64,000 nucleotides of DNA from Kineosporiaceae bacterium (GTDB taxonomy: Bacteria > Actinomycetota > Actinomycetes > Actinomycetales > Kineosporiaceae): contig JADJPO010000003.1 of assembly GCA_016713225.1 (NCBI GenBank), forward strand, positions 1,116,001 to 1,180,000, given 5' to 3'. A program made the position numbers and the translations under genes. Positions 51,367-58,691 of this stretch are shown here, one piece after another. Numbering within the stretch: the first letter of the stretch is position 1; every line of letters begins with the position of its first letter. The notes under the pieces were generated by a model that was given only the letters and a program-made list of their open reading frames with translations, was not told the DNA's origin and did not search any database.

Positions 51367-52347
51367 ATGGCGCCCGTGAGCAAGCGTGCCCTGGACGCGG
51401 CGGGGATCTCCGATCCCCAGTTGCGCGCGGACTACGAGACCTGTCGTCGGTTGAACCGCGATCACGGCCGTACCTACTACCTCTCGACCACGCTGCTCCC
51501 GCCGGAGAAGCGGCCCTACGTCTGGGCGCTCTACGGCTTCGCCCGGCGGGCCGACGAGTTCGTCGATGCCATGGCCGTGCCCGATGCCGTCGCCCTGATC
51601 GACTGGGGTCGCACCTTCCTCGACATCCTGGCCCCCGGAGCCGCGGTCGGCGCTGCCACATCCGGGTCGCCGTCCGGTTCGGCGGCACCCCACACCACCG
51701 ACCCGGTGGCGCGCGCGATGGCCCACACCATGCGGCGCTGGTCGATCCCTCGGGCGCACGTCGAGGCGTTCCTCGAGTCCATGCAGATGGACCTCACCGT
51801 GAACGCCTACCCCACGTACACCGATCTCGAGCAGTACATGTACGGCTCGGCGGCCGTGATCGGGTTGCAGATGCTGCCGGTGCTCGAGCCCATGGCCCCC
51901 GAGGCGAGCGCTCGGGCACGGGCCCTCGGTGAGGCATTCCAGATGACCAACTTCATCCGCGATCTCGGCGAGGACCTGACCCTGCGAGGGCGGGTCTACC
52001 TGCCCGCCGAGGACCTGGAGGTGTTCGGCGTCAGCCGCGAGATCCTGGCCGCCGGCGTGATCACCCCCCCGGTGCGCGAACTGCTGCGGTTCGAGATCGA
52101 CCGCACCCGGGCGCTCTACGCCTTCGCCGAGCCGGGGATCAACATGGTGCACCCCACCAGCCGAGACTGTCTGCGGACGGCGTTCCTGCTCTACCGGGGC
52201 ATCCTCGACGAGGTCGAGGCGAACCACTATCAGGTGCTGACCCAGCGCGTCGCCGTCCCGCTGCGACGCCGGCTGCAGGTCGCCGCGCCCGCGTGGCGCC
52301 GAGCGCGCACCGCACGCCGCGAACAGCTGCGTTGGCAAGCAGCCTGA
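51367..52347 (+). CDS. crtB: Phytoene synthase CrtB
   Basis: Joins two geranylgeranyl diphosphates into phytoene. Both aspartate-rich regions are visible: ARRADEFVDAM and NFIRDLGEDLTLRGRVYLP, as well as YYLSTTLLPPEKRPYVWALYGF. 326 aa, with a short Ala/Ser/Gly insertion at about residues 95-115. ATG at 51367; a GTG three codons later is possible. No cyclase gene follows in the window, so the end product may be lycopene or be finished elsewhere. Confidence 0.93.
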   Translation: MAPVSKRALDAAGISDPQLRADYETCRRLNRDHGRTYYLSTTLLPPEKRPYVWALYGFARRADEFVDAMAVPDAVALIDWGRTFLDILAPGAAVGAATSGSPSGSAAPHTTDPVARAMAHTMRRWSIPRAHVEAFLESMQMDLTVNAYPTYTDLEQYMYGSAAVIGLQMLPVLEPMAPEASARARALGEAFQMTNFIRDLGEDLTLRGRVYLPAEDLEVFGVSREILAAGVITPPVRELLRFEIDRTRALYAFAEPGINMVHPTSRDCLRTAFLLYRGILDEVEANHYQVLTQRVAVPLRRRLQVAAPAWRRARTARREQLRWQAA

Positions 52348-52397
52348 TCAGACGGCCCGATCAGCTGGTTCTGATCAGGAGGCCCGATCGACGGGCC
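52343..52397. terminator. Tandem hairpins between crtB and the convergent Rv2175c-like gene
   Basis: CCTGATCAG (52343-52351) pairs with CTGATCAGG (52371-52379), and GGCCCG pairs with CGGGCC in 52381-52397. The two stem-loops fill the space between the two convergent genes and could terminate both transcripts. No T-tract is present. Confidence 0.6.
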
Positions 52398-52398
52398 A

Positions 52399-52764
52399 TC
52401 AGAAGGCCATGGCCTGTGCTCGTCGCCGGATCTCGGTCTTGCGACCGGAGCGCAGGGCATCCAGCGGCGAACCCGGCAGCGTCTCGTCCGGCGTGAGCAG
52501 CCAGCGCAACGCCTCACGGTCGTCGAAGCCGGCGTCGAACAGCACGGTGAGGGTGCCGGGCAGGTCCGAGAGCACCTGATCGTCGGCGAGCATGCCGGCC
52601 GGCACGCTGAGCGCCGGCGGTGACCCGCGGCGCACGGCCACCAGGAACCTGTCCTGAATCAGGCGACGGACCTTGACCACGTCCATCCCGAGACGCTCGG
52701 CGATGTCGGGAAGGGTCAGCCAGTCGGTCGTGAGGGCGTCGAGATCGTCCACGGGGACAAGCAT
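52399..52764 (-). CDS. Rv2175c-family DNA-binding protein
   Basis: 121 aa with an N-terminal winged helix-turn-helix (DWLTLPDIAERLGMDVVKVRRLIQDRFLVAVRRG) and the family's C-terminal LFDAGFDDREALRWLLTPDETLPGSPLDALRSG. In mycobacteria this protein is encoded next to pknL and is a substrate of that kinase, which abolishes DNA binding; here pknL is two genes away. The ATG at 52764 is used; GTG at 52752 is an alternative. Confidence 0.9.
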   Translation of the reverse strand: MLVPVDDLDALTTDWLTLPDIAERLGMDVVKVRRLIQDRFLVAVRRGSPPALSVPAGMLADDQVLSDLPGTLTVLFDAGFDDREALRWLLTPDETLPGSPLDALRSGRKTEIRRRAQAMAF

Positions 52765-52952
52765 GGCCGATCGACCGCACGGGTCAACTCACCGCACCCG
52801 ACGACGGCGAACGCGTCGCACCCGCCGGCTCGGCCGAGCAGCGACCAGGGACCTCGGTCGTTCGGGGGACACACCGATCCGGTGGAGCCGTCACATCCCC
52901 CGATTCGCGACATCCCTGCGCTAGCTTCACAACGATCACACAGACACCAACT

Positions 52953-52976
52953 GTCACAGCAGTCACATCTGTCACC
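52953..52976 (+). promoter_or_regulatory. GTCACA direct repeats upstream of the lytic transglycosylase gene
   Basis: GTCACA starts at 52953 and 52962 and GTCACC at 52971, a regular 9-bp period, 23-46 bases before the start codon. GTCACA-type direct repeats have been described for the actinobacterial response regulator MtrA, which controls wall hydrolase genes. The match is suggestive only. Confidence 0.4.
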
Positions 52977-52998
52977 TTGGTTGCGGAAGGACCTTCCC

Positions 52999-54423
52999 GT
53001 GAGCGACGCGAGCACCCCGCCCGAGGCGGCGCCCACTCAGCCCACCTCCGGCGCCCTCCTGCGCTCGGCGCCGAGGCACGCCTGCCAGCCGGACGCCGCC
53101 CTCGAGGCCATGGTGCGCCGAGTGAAGCTGCCGGACGGCGCGCCGGCCGCGCTGCGGACCGCCGGGGTGCCGTTGCTGACGGCGGCCCTGGTCGCCACCG
53201 GCCAGGGCGCGGCGCACGCCACCCCCGAGATCTCCGCTGCCACCACCGCCGGGAGCTCGGCCGTGGCTGCCGGGCAGAGCGCGACGCAGGCCCCGGCACA
53301 CCCGACCTATCGCGTCCGCGAGGGCGACACCCTGGCAGAGATCGCCCGGCGCACCGGGCTCAGCGTGCCTGCCCTGATCGAGGCCAACCACCTCTCGCCC
53401 ACCGGGTTGATCCGGATCGGCCAGGTCCTGGTGCTCCCCGGGCTGAAGACCCCGGCGAGCGCCGCGGGACAGCCGGCCACGACCCACCCCGCCGGACGTA
53501 CCGGCGGGACGATCTACCTGGTGCAACCGGGCGACACCGTGGCCGCCATCGCCGAGCACTTCGGGATCTCCCCCGCCTCGATCGTGCGCGCCAACAAGCT
53601 GGCCAATCCCTCGCGCATCCGGCCCGGACTGAAGCTGCGCCTGCCCGGGGTTCCCTCGCGCGCCCGCACCCACCCGGCGTCCCAGGGCAAGCCCGCCACG
53701 GCCGCCAACGCCGGGACCAACGCCGGGAACAAGGCCGGGTCGAAGACCCCCGCACCGACGCCCACCCGCCCCTACACCGTGAAGGCCGGCGACACGCTGA
53801 TCGGGATCAGCCAGGCCCAGAAGGTGGCGCTGGAGGTACTCCTGAAGCTCAATGGCCTGACCCAGGCCAGTGTGATCCACCCCGACCAGGTGCTGCGACT
53901 GCCGGCGCCGCCCGCGCCGAAGGTGCCCGACACCTTCAACGGACGGAAGTACCCGGCCGCCGTCGCCCAGGCGGCCGCGGCCAACCGGGCCGAGCTGGCC
54001 AAGCGTGCGATGCCCACCCGCGCTCAGATGCGCCAGCTGGTCCAGGACACGGCCGCCGGGATGGGCGTCGACCCGGCCCTGGCCCTGGGTGTGGCCTGGC
54101 AGGAGTCCGGCTTCAACCCGCGGGTGGTCTCGCCGGCCAACGCCATCGGCACCATGCAGGTGATCCCCGGCACCGGGGTGTGGGCCTCCGACCTGGTCGG
54201 GCGCCGACTCGACCTGCTCAAACCCCAGGACAACGTCACCGCGGGCGTCGCCGTCCTGGCCGCCCTGCTCGCCCGGGCCAAGAACGAGGACGAGGCCATC
54301 GCCGGCTACTACCAGGGGCTGGCCTCGGTCCGCGCCCGCGGCATGTTCGAGGACACCAAGTCCTATGTCGCCAGCGTGCAGGCCCACCGCAAGCGTTTCG
54401 CCGCCGAACTCGGCAAGGGCTGA
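52999..54423 (+). CDS. Exported LysM-domain lytic transglycosylase
   Basis: Cleaves peptidoglycan glycan strands at the cell surface. After a 55-residue hydrophilic leader comes a signal or anchor segment (RTAGVPLLTAALVATGQGAA). Three LysM domains follow: YRVREGDTLAEIARRTGLSV, YLVQPGDTVAAIAEHFGISP and YTVKAGDTLIGISQAQKVAL. The C-terminal SLT domain has the catalytic Glu in VAWQESGFNP, then AIGTMQVIPGTG and AGYYQGLASV. The GTG at 52999 has GGAAGGA seven bases upstream (474 aa). Confidence 0.88.
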   Translation: MSDASTPPEAAPTQPTSGALLRSAPRHACQPDAALEAMVRRVKLPDGAPAALRTAGVPLLTAALVATGQGAAHATPEISAATTAGSSAVAAGQSATQAPAHPTYRVREGDTLAEIARRTGLSVPALIEANHLSPTGLIRIGQVLVLPGLKTPASAAGQPATTHPAGRTGGTIYLVQPGDTVAAIAEHFGISPASIVRANKLANPSRIRPGLKLRLPGVPSRARTHPASQGKPATAANAGTNAGNKAGSKTPAPTPTRPYTVKAGDTLIGISQAQKVALEVLLKLNGLTQASVIHPDQVLRLPAPPAPKVPDTFNGRKYPAAVAQAAAANRAELAKRAMPTRAQMRQLVQDTAAGMGVDPALALGVAWQESGFNPRVVSPANAIGTMQVIPGTGVWASDLVGRRLDLLKPQDNVTAGVAVLAALLARAKNEDEAIAGYYQGLASVRARGMFEDTKSYVASVQAHRKRFAAELGKG

Positions 54424-54470
54424 CCCGGGCCTTTTGGGCAGTACCCGAGGGCTCGCCCCCCAGGTGTCCG

Positions 54471-54482
54471 TACACTCCCCCT
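54471..54482 (+). promoter_or_regulatory. Leaderless -10 box of pknL
   Basis: TACACT (54471-54476) ends six bases before the GTG start of pknL, and no ribosome binding site is present. No clear -35 is visible. Read-through from the upstream hydrolase gene, which ends 59 bp before, is also likely. Confidence 0.5.
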
Positions 54483-56552
54483 GTGGACACGACGGTTCGC
54501 GATCCGCTGGTCGGGCGCCTGCTCGACGGGCGCTACCACGTGGTGTCCCGGATCGCCCGCGGTGGCATGGCCACGGTGTACCTCGCGGTGGATCGCCGGC
54601 TCGACCGCGAGGTCGCCCTGAAGGTGATGCATCCCCACCTGGGCGACGACCCCGACTTCGTCGAGCGGTTCGTGCACGAGGCCCGGTCCGCCGCCAAGCT
54701 GTCCCACCCCAATGTGGTCTCCGTCTTCGACCAGGGGGCCGACCACACCGAGGCCGGTGAGCTGCTCTACCTCGCGATGGAGCTGCTGCCCGGACGCACC
54801 CTGCGCGACGTGATCACCGAGCGGGGGGTACTCACCCCCCGCGAGTCGCTGACCGTGATCGAGCCGGTGCTGGACGCCCTGTCCGCCGCGCACCGCGCCG
54901 GCATCGTGCACCGCGACGTCAAGCCCGAGAACGTCATCCTCACCGACGAGGGCCGGGTCAAGGTGGCCGACTTCGGCCTGGCCAAGGCCCTGCACGGCGG
55001 GTCGACCCAGACCGGCGCCCTGATCGGCACCGTGGCCTACCTGGCGCCGGAGCAGGTCGCCCGCGGGGTGGCCGACGCCCGCAGCGACGTCTACAGCGCC
55101 GGGATCATGTTGTTCGAGATGCTGACCGGGCGACAACCGTTCGTCGGTGAGGTGCCGATGCAGGTGGCCTACCGCCACGTGCACGAGAGCGTGCCGCTGC
55201 CCTCCTCGGTGGTCCCGGCCCTGCCCACCGAGCTGGACGACGTCGTGATGGCGGCCGTGGCCCGCGACCCCGACGATCGCCCGGTCGACGCCGCCGACTG
55301 GCTGCAGGTCGTCCGCAGGGTGCACGCCCAGCTCTCATCGGAGGTGCTGGACGCCCGCCCGGTTCCCCCGACCCCCCTCGGAACCGGCATCCCGTCGACC
55401 CTGGGCGGCGCGCAGACCGAGATCGTGACCGGCGAGGCACTCTCGATCAGCACCGCACTGCCGGGCGCTCCCGCGCCCGCCAGCGGCCACAACCCCACGG
55501 CTCCGCTGCGCGGCCTGCGCACTCTGCGCGAGCGCAGTCGGCGGGAGGCCCGCGAACACGCCGAGGTGGACCACCGGTCCTCGACGGCGCGTACCGCGGC
55601 GGCCCAGGTGGCTCCCACCGCCGACGAGGTCGAGCTGCGAGTCCTGGCCCACCAACGCCGGCAACGGGGTCTGATGGGCCTGGCCGTCGTCCTGGCGATC
55701 ACGGCGCTGCTCAGTGTCGGGAGCTGGTGGCTCGTGGCCGGACCGGGTGCGTTCACCCAGACCCCGCAGCTGGCCAACCTCACCCAGGCCGAGGCGAAGT
55801 CGGCGCTGGCCAAGCAGGAACTCGGCCTGAAGCTGGGGCAGGGCGAGTACAGCGAGACCGTGCCCAAGGACCATGTGCTGCGGACCGACCCCGGGGCGGG
55901 CCAGAAGGTCCGCAAGAAGGGCAACGTCACGCTGGTGCTCTCGCTCGGGACGGCGAACCGCACCGTGCCCAAACTCGTCGGCAAGAGCCGCGACGAGGCG
56001 CTGGCTGCCCTGACCCAGAACGGTCTGAAGGCGGGGCGGATCACCACCGAGTACAACGACCAGGCCCCCAAGGGGACCGTGATCGGCACCAAGCCGGGAT
56101 CCGGCAACACGGTCAAGGCGGGCTCGGCGGTCGCGCTGTCCGTCAGCGACGGTCCGACCCCGGTCGACGTCCCGAACGTCGTGGAGCAATGGGTCGACAA
56201 CGCTCGCCAGATGCTGGGCAACGCCGGGTTCGAGGTCGTGGTGGTCGAAGAGGACAACCCGGATGTCGATCCGGGCTTCGTCTTCGCGCAGGACCCGGCA
56301 GGCGGCAACGGCACCCAGGCGCCCCGAGGCTCCAAGGTGCAGATCAAGGTGTCCAAGGGCGCACAGGCCCAGGTACCCGACGTGGTGGGACGCAACTTCG
56401 AGGAGGCCAAGCAGATCCTCGAGGGCGCCGGCTTCCGTGTGGACCGTCAGCAAGTGTTCGGCGACTTCGGCGGCGATACCGTCCGCCGTCAGCAGCCCCG
56501 GGCCGGCACTCTGGCCCCGACGGGCAGCACGATCACCCTCTACGTGGTCTGA
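54483..56552 (+). CDS. pknL: PASTA-domain serine/threonine protein kinase (PknL/PknB type)
   Basis: Transmembrane signalling kinase. The cytoplasmic kinase domain spans about residues 12-280, with glycine loop IARGGMATVYLAV, Lys in VALKVM, catalytic loop VHRDVKPENV, DFG in VADFGLAK and APE in YLAPEQ. A juxtamembrane linker leads to one membrane segment (about residues 397-420) and four extracellular PASTA repeats to the C-terminus, expected to bind wall fragments. Mycobacterial PknL has no PASTA repeats, so the symbol reflects synteny with Rv2175c and aroG; domain layout is nearer PknB. Confidence 0.9.
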   Translation: MDTTVRDPLVGRLLDGRYHVVSRIARGGMATVYLAVDRRLDREVALKVMHPHLGDDPDFVERFVHEARSAAKLSHPNVVSVFDQGADHTEAGELLYLAMELLPGRTLRDVITERGVLTPRESLTVIEPVLDALSAAHRAGIVHRDVKPENVILTDEGRVKVADFGLAKALHGGSTQTGALIGTVAYLAPEQVARGVADARSDVYSAGIMLFEMLTGRQPFVGEVPMQVAYRHVHESVPLPSSVVPALPTELDDVVMAAVARDPDDRPVDAADWLQVVRRVHAQLSSEVLDARPVPPTPLGTGIPSTLGGAQTEIVTGEALSISTALPGAPAPASGHNPTAPLRGLRTLRERSRREAREHAEVDHRSSTARTAAAQVAPTADEVELRVLAHQRRQRGLMGLAVVLAITALLSVGSWWLVAGPGAFTQTPQLANLTQAEAKSALAKQELGLKLGQGEYSETVPKDHVLRTDPGAGQKVRKKGNVTLVLSLGTANRTVPKLVGKSRDEALAALTQNGLKAGRITTEYNDQAPKGTVIGTKPGSGNTVKAGSAVALSVSDGPTPVDVPNVVEQWVDNARQMLGNAGFEVVVVEEDNPDVDPGFVFAQDPAGGNGTQAPRGSKVQIKVSKGAQAQVPDVVGRNFEEAKQILEGAGFRVDRQQVFGDFGGDTVRRQQPRAGTLAPTGSTITLYVV

Positions 56553-56582
56553 GTCGGTTCCAGAGCCGGTTCCAGAGGCGGT

Positions 56583-57176
56583 TCACTCCAGGTAGGAGTA
56601 CCGCTCCTCCTGCCACGGGTCACCGTGGACGTGGTAGCCGCGTTCCTCCCAGAACCCTCGACGTGGCCCCCGGAGATACTCGATCCCCCGCAACCACTTC
56701 GGCCCTTTCCAGGCGTACAGGTGGGGCAGCACCAGCCGCAACGGGAAGCCCTGCTCGGGCCGCAGCGGCTCACCGTTCAGGTGCGTGGCGAGGATCGTCT
56801 GGTCGTGCGCCAGGTCCTCCAGCCGGACCGTGGCCGAGTAGCCGTACTCGGCCCAGGTCATCACGTGCGTCGTGCCGGGGGCGGGCGGGACGGCGGCCAA
56901 CAGGGACTTGCCCAGCACACCGGCCCAGACCGAGCCGAGCACCGTCCAGCGCTTGACGCAGTGCATGTCCGCCAGCACCTCGTCCCGCGGCAACGTCGCG
57001 AACGCCTCGGCGTCCAGGTGATGGTCCTCGCCGTCGGCGGTCGACCCGTTCACGGTCAGCCGCCAGCTGTCGGGGCGATACCGCGGCACCGGGCCGTAGT
57101 GGGTGATCGGCATGGCAGCAACCAGCTTCTGCCCTGGTGGCAGAGCGGCGTCGGGCAGCCCACCCACGTCCGTCAC
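56583..57176 (-). CDS. Molybdopterin-dependent oxidoreductase, sulfite-oxidase fold
   Basis: A compact (197 aa) Mo-cofactor domain of the YedY/SUOX type. The molybdenum-ligand cysteine is in ADMHCVKRWTVLGSVWAGV; RLVLPHLYAWKGPKWLRGIEYL and the final GFWEERGYHVHGDPWQEERY match the group. No heme or dimerisation domain, no signal peptide. Substrate and electron partner are unknown. The GTG at 57176 has AAGGA seven bases upstream; longer readings extend into a non-conserved basic region. Confidence 0.85.
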   Translation of the reverse strand: MTDVGGLPDAALPPGQKLVAAMPITHYGPVPRYRPDSWRLTVNGSTADGEDHHLDAEAFATLPRDEVLADMHCVKRWTVLGSVWAGVLGKSLLAAVPPAPGTTHVMTWAEYGYSATVRLEDLAHDQTILATHLNGEPLRPEQGFPLRLVLPHLYAWKGPKWLRGIEYLRGPRRGFWEERGYHVHGDPWQEERYSYLE

Positions 57177-57294
57177 GACGCCATCCTTGCACCTCACCGA
57201 CCCCGGGTCGGAATCCCTGCGCGAGGCGGCAACCACAGCGACCACAGCGGCCACACGAACCCCACGGCCCCGCTCGGCACGCCGGCTCGGTGAG

Positions 57295-58671
57295 TCAGCG
57301 CTCGGTGAGACCCTCGGCAACCAGGAAGGCCATCTCGAGGGCCTGCTGGTGGTTCAGCCGCGGGTCACACAGGGTCTCGTAGCGACTGGCCAAGCCGTCC
57401 TCGTCGATGTGCTCGGCACCGCCCAGACACTCGGTGACGTCATCGCCGGTGAACTCGATGTGCAGACCGCCGGGGATCGTGCCGAGGGCGTTGTGCACCT
57501 CGAAGAAGCCCCGCACCTCGTCCATCACGTCCTCGAACCGGCGGGTCTTGTAGCCGGACGCCGCCTCGAAGGTGTTGCCGTGCATCGGGTCGCACACCCA
57601 CAGCACGTGAGAGGCGGTCTCACCCATCCCCTCGATCAACCCGGGCAGCACGTCACGCACCTGCTGCGATCCCATCCGCGTGATGAACGTCAACCGGCCC
57701 GGCTCACGGTGCGGGTCGAGCCGTTCGGCCAACTCCAAGGCCTGGGCCGGCGTCGTGGTCGGGCCCAACTTGACCCCGATCGGGTTGCGGACCTTCGAGA
57801 GCAGGTCGACGTGGGCGCCGTCCATCTGCCGGGTGCGCTCACCGATCCAGACGAAGTGCGCCGAGACGTTGTACGGCGCCCCGGTGCGCGAGTCGATCCG
57901 GGTCAGCGGTCGCTCGTAGTCGAGCAGCAGCGCCTCGTGGCTGGAGTAGAAGTCGACCGTGCGCAGCGCGTCGAAGTCGCCGCCACAGGCCGCCATGAAC
58001 CGCATCGCCCGGTCGATGTCACGGGCCATGTCCTCGTAGCGGGCGTTGGCCTGGTTGGCCACGAAACCGCGGTTCCACTCGTGGACGTGTCGCAGGTCCG
58101 CGAAACCACCCTTGGTGAACGCCCGGATCAGGTTCAGCGTGGCGCTGGCCGTGTGGTAGGCCCGCAGCAGCCGGCGCGGGTCCGGCGTCCGGTGCTCCGC
58201 CTCGAAGGCGTAGTCGTTGACCATGTCGCCGCGGTAGGCCGGCAGCTCGACGCCGGCGCGGGTCTCGGTGGGCTTGCTGCGCGGCTTGGCGTACTGCCCG
58301 GCCATGCGCCCGACCTTGACCACCGGCATGCTGGCGCCGTACGTGAGCACGACCGCCATCTGCAGCATCGTCTTGATCTTGTTGCGGATGCGGTCGGCGG
58401 TGGCGTCGGCGAAGGTCTCGGCACAGTCCCCGCCCTGCAGCAGGAACGCCTCGCCGCGTGCCGCGGCGGCCAGGCTGGCCTTGAGCTCGTCGCACTCGCC
58501 CGCGAAGACCAACGGCGGGTAGCTGGCCAGCTCGCGCCCCACGGCCTCGAGCGCGACCGCGTCCGGCCAGGTGGGTTGTTGCGCCGCGGGCAGCTCACGC
58601 CAGGTGTCCAGGGCGCTCAACAAGGCCTGCTCGGCGGATCCGACGGTCAGCTGATCGATGCTCGTACTCAC
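57295..58671 (-). CDS. aroG: Class II 3-deoxy-D-arabino-heptulosonate 7-phosphate synthase
   Basis: First enzyme of the shikimate pathway, condensing phosphoenolpyruvate and erythrose 4-phosphate. Class II hallmarks are LLQGGDCAETFADATADRIRN, VKVGRMAGQYAKPRSKP, RMGSQQVRDVLP, VLWVCDPMHGNTFEAASGYK and GGLHIEFTGDDVTECLGG. 458 aa is normal for the actinobacterial form, which is feedback-regulated by aromatic amino acids. GTG start with TACGCT (58678-58683) ending six bases upstream, so probably leaderless. Confidence 0.95.
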   Translation of the reverse strand: MSTSIDQLTVGSAEQALLSALDTWRELPAAQQPTWPDAVALEAVGRELASYPPLVFAGECDELKASLAAAARGEAFLLQGGDCAETFADATADRIRNKIKTMLQMAVVLTYGASMPVVKVGRMAGQYAKPRSKPTETRAGVELPAYRGDMVNDYAFEAEHRTPDPRRLLRAYHTASATLNLIRAFTKGGFADLRHVHEWNRGFVANQANARYEDMARDIDRAMRFMAACGGDFDALRTVDFYSSHEALLLDYERPLTRIDSRTGAPYNVSAHFVWIGERTRQMDGAHVDLLSKVRNPIGVKLGPTTTPAQALELAERLDPHREPGRLTFITRMGSQQVRDVLPGLIEGMGETASHVLWVCDPMHGNTFEAASGYKTRRFEDVMDEVRGFFEVHNALGTIPGGLHIEFTGDDVTECLGGAEHIDEDGLASRYETLCDPRLNHQQALEMAFLVAEGLTER

Positions 58672-58683
58672 CGGGCAAGCGTA
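58672..58683 (-). promoter_or_regulatory. Leaderless -10 box of aroG
   Basis: On the minus strand TACGCT (58683 to 58678) is followed by TGCCCG and then the GTG start at 58671. No Shine-Dalgarno is present. The spacing equals that seen at pknL, crtE, metF, padR and murE. Confidence 0.55.
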
Positions 58684-58691
58684 GTCGGACC

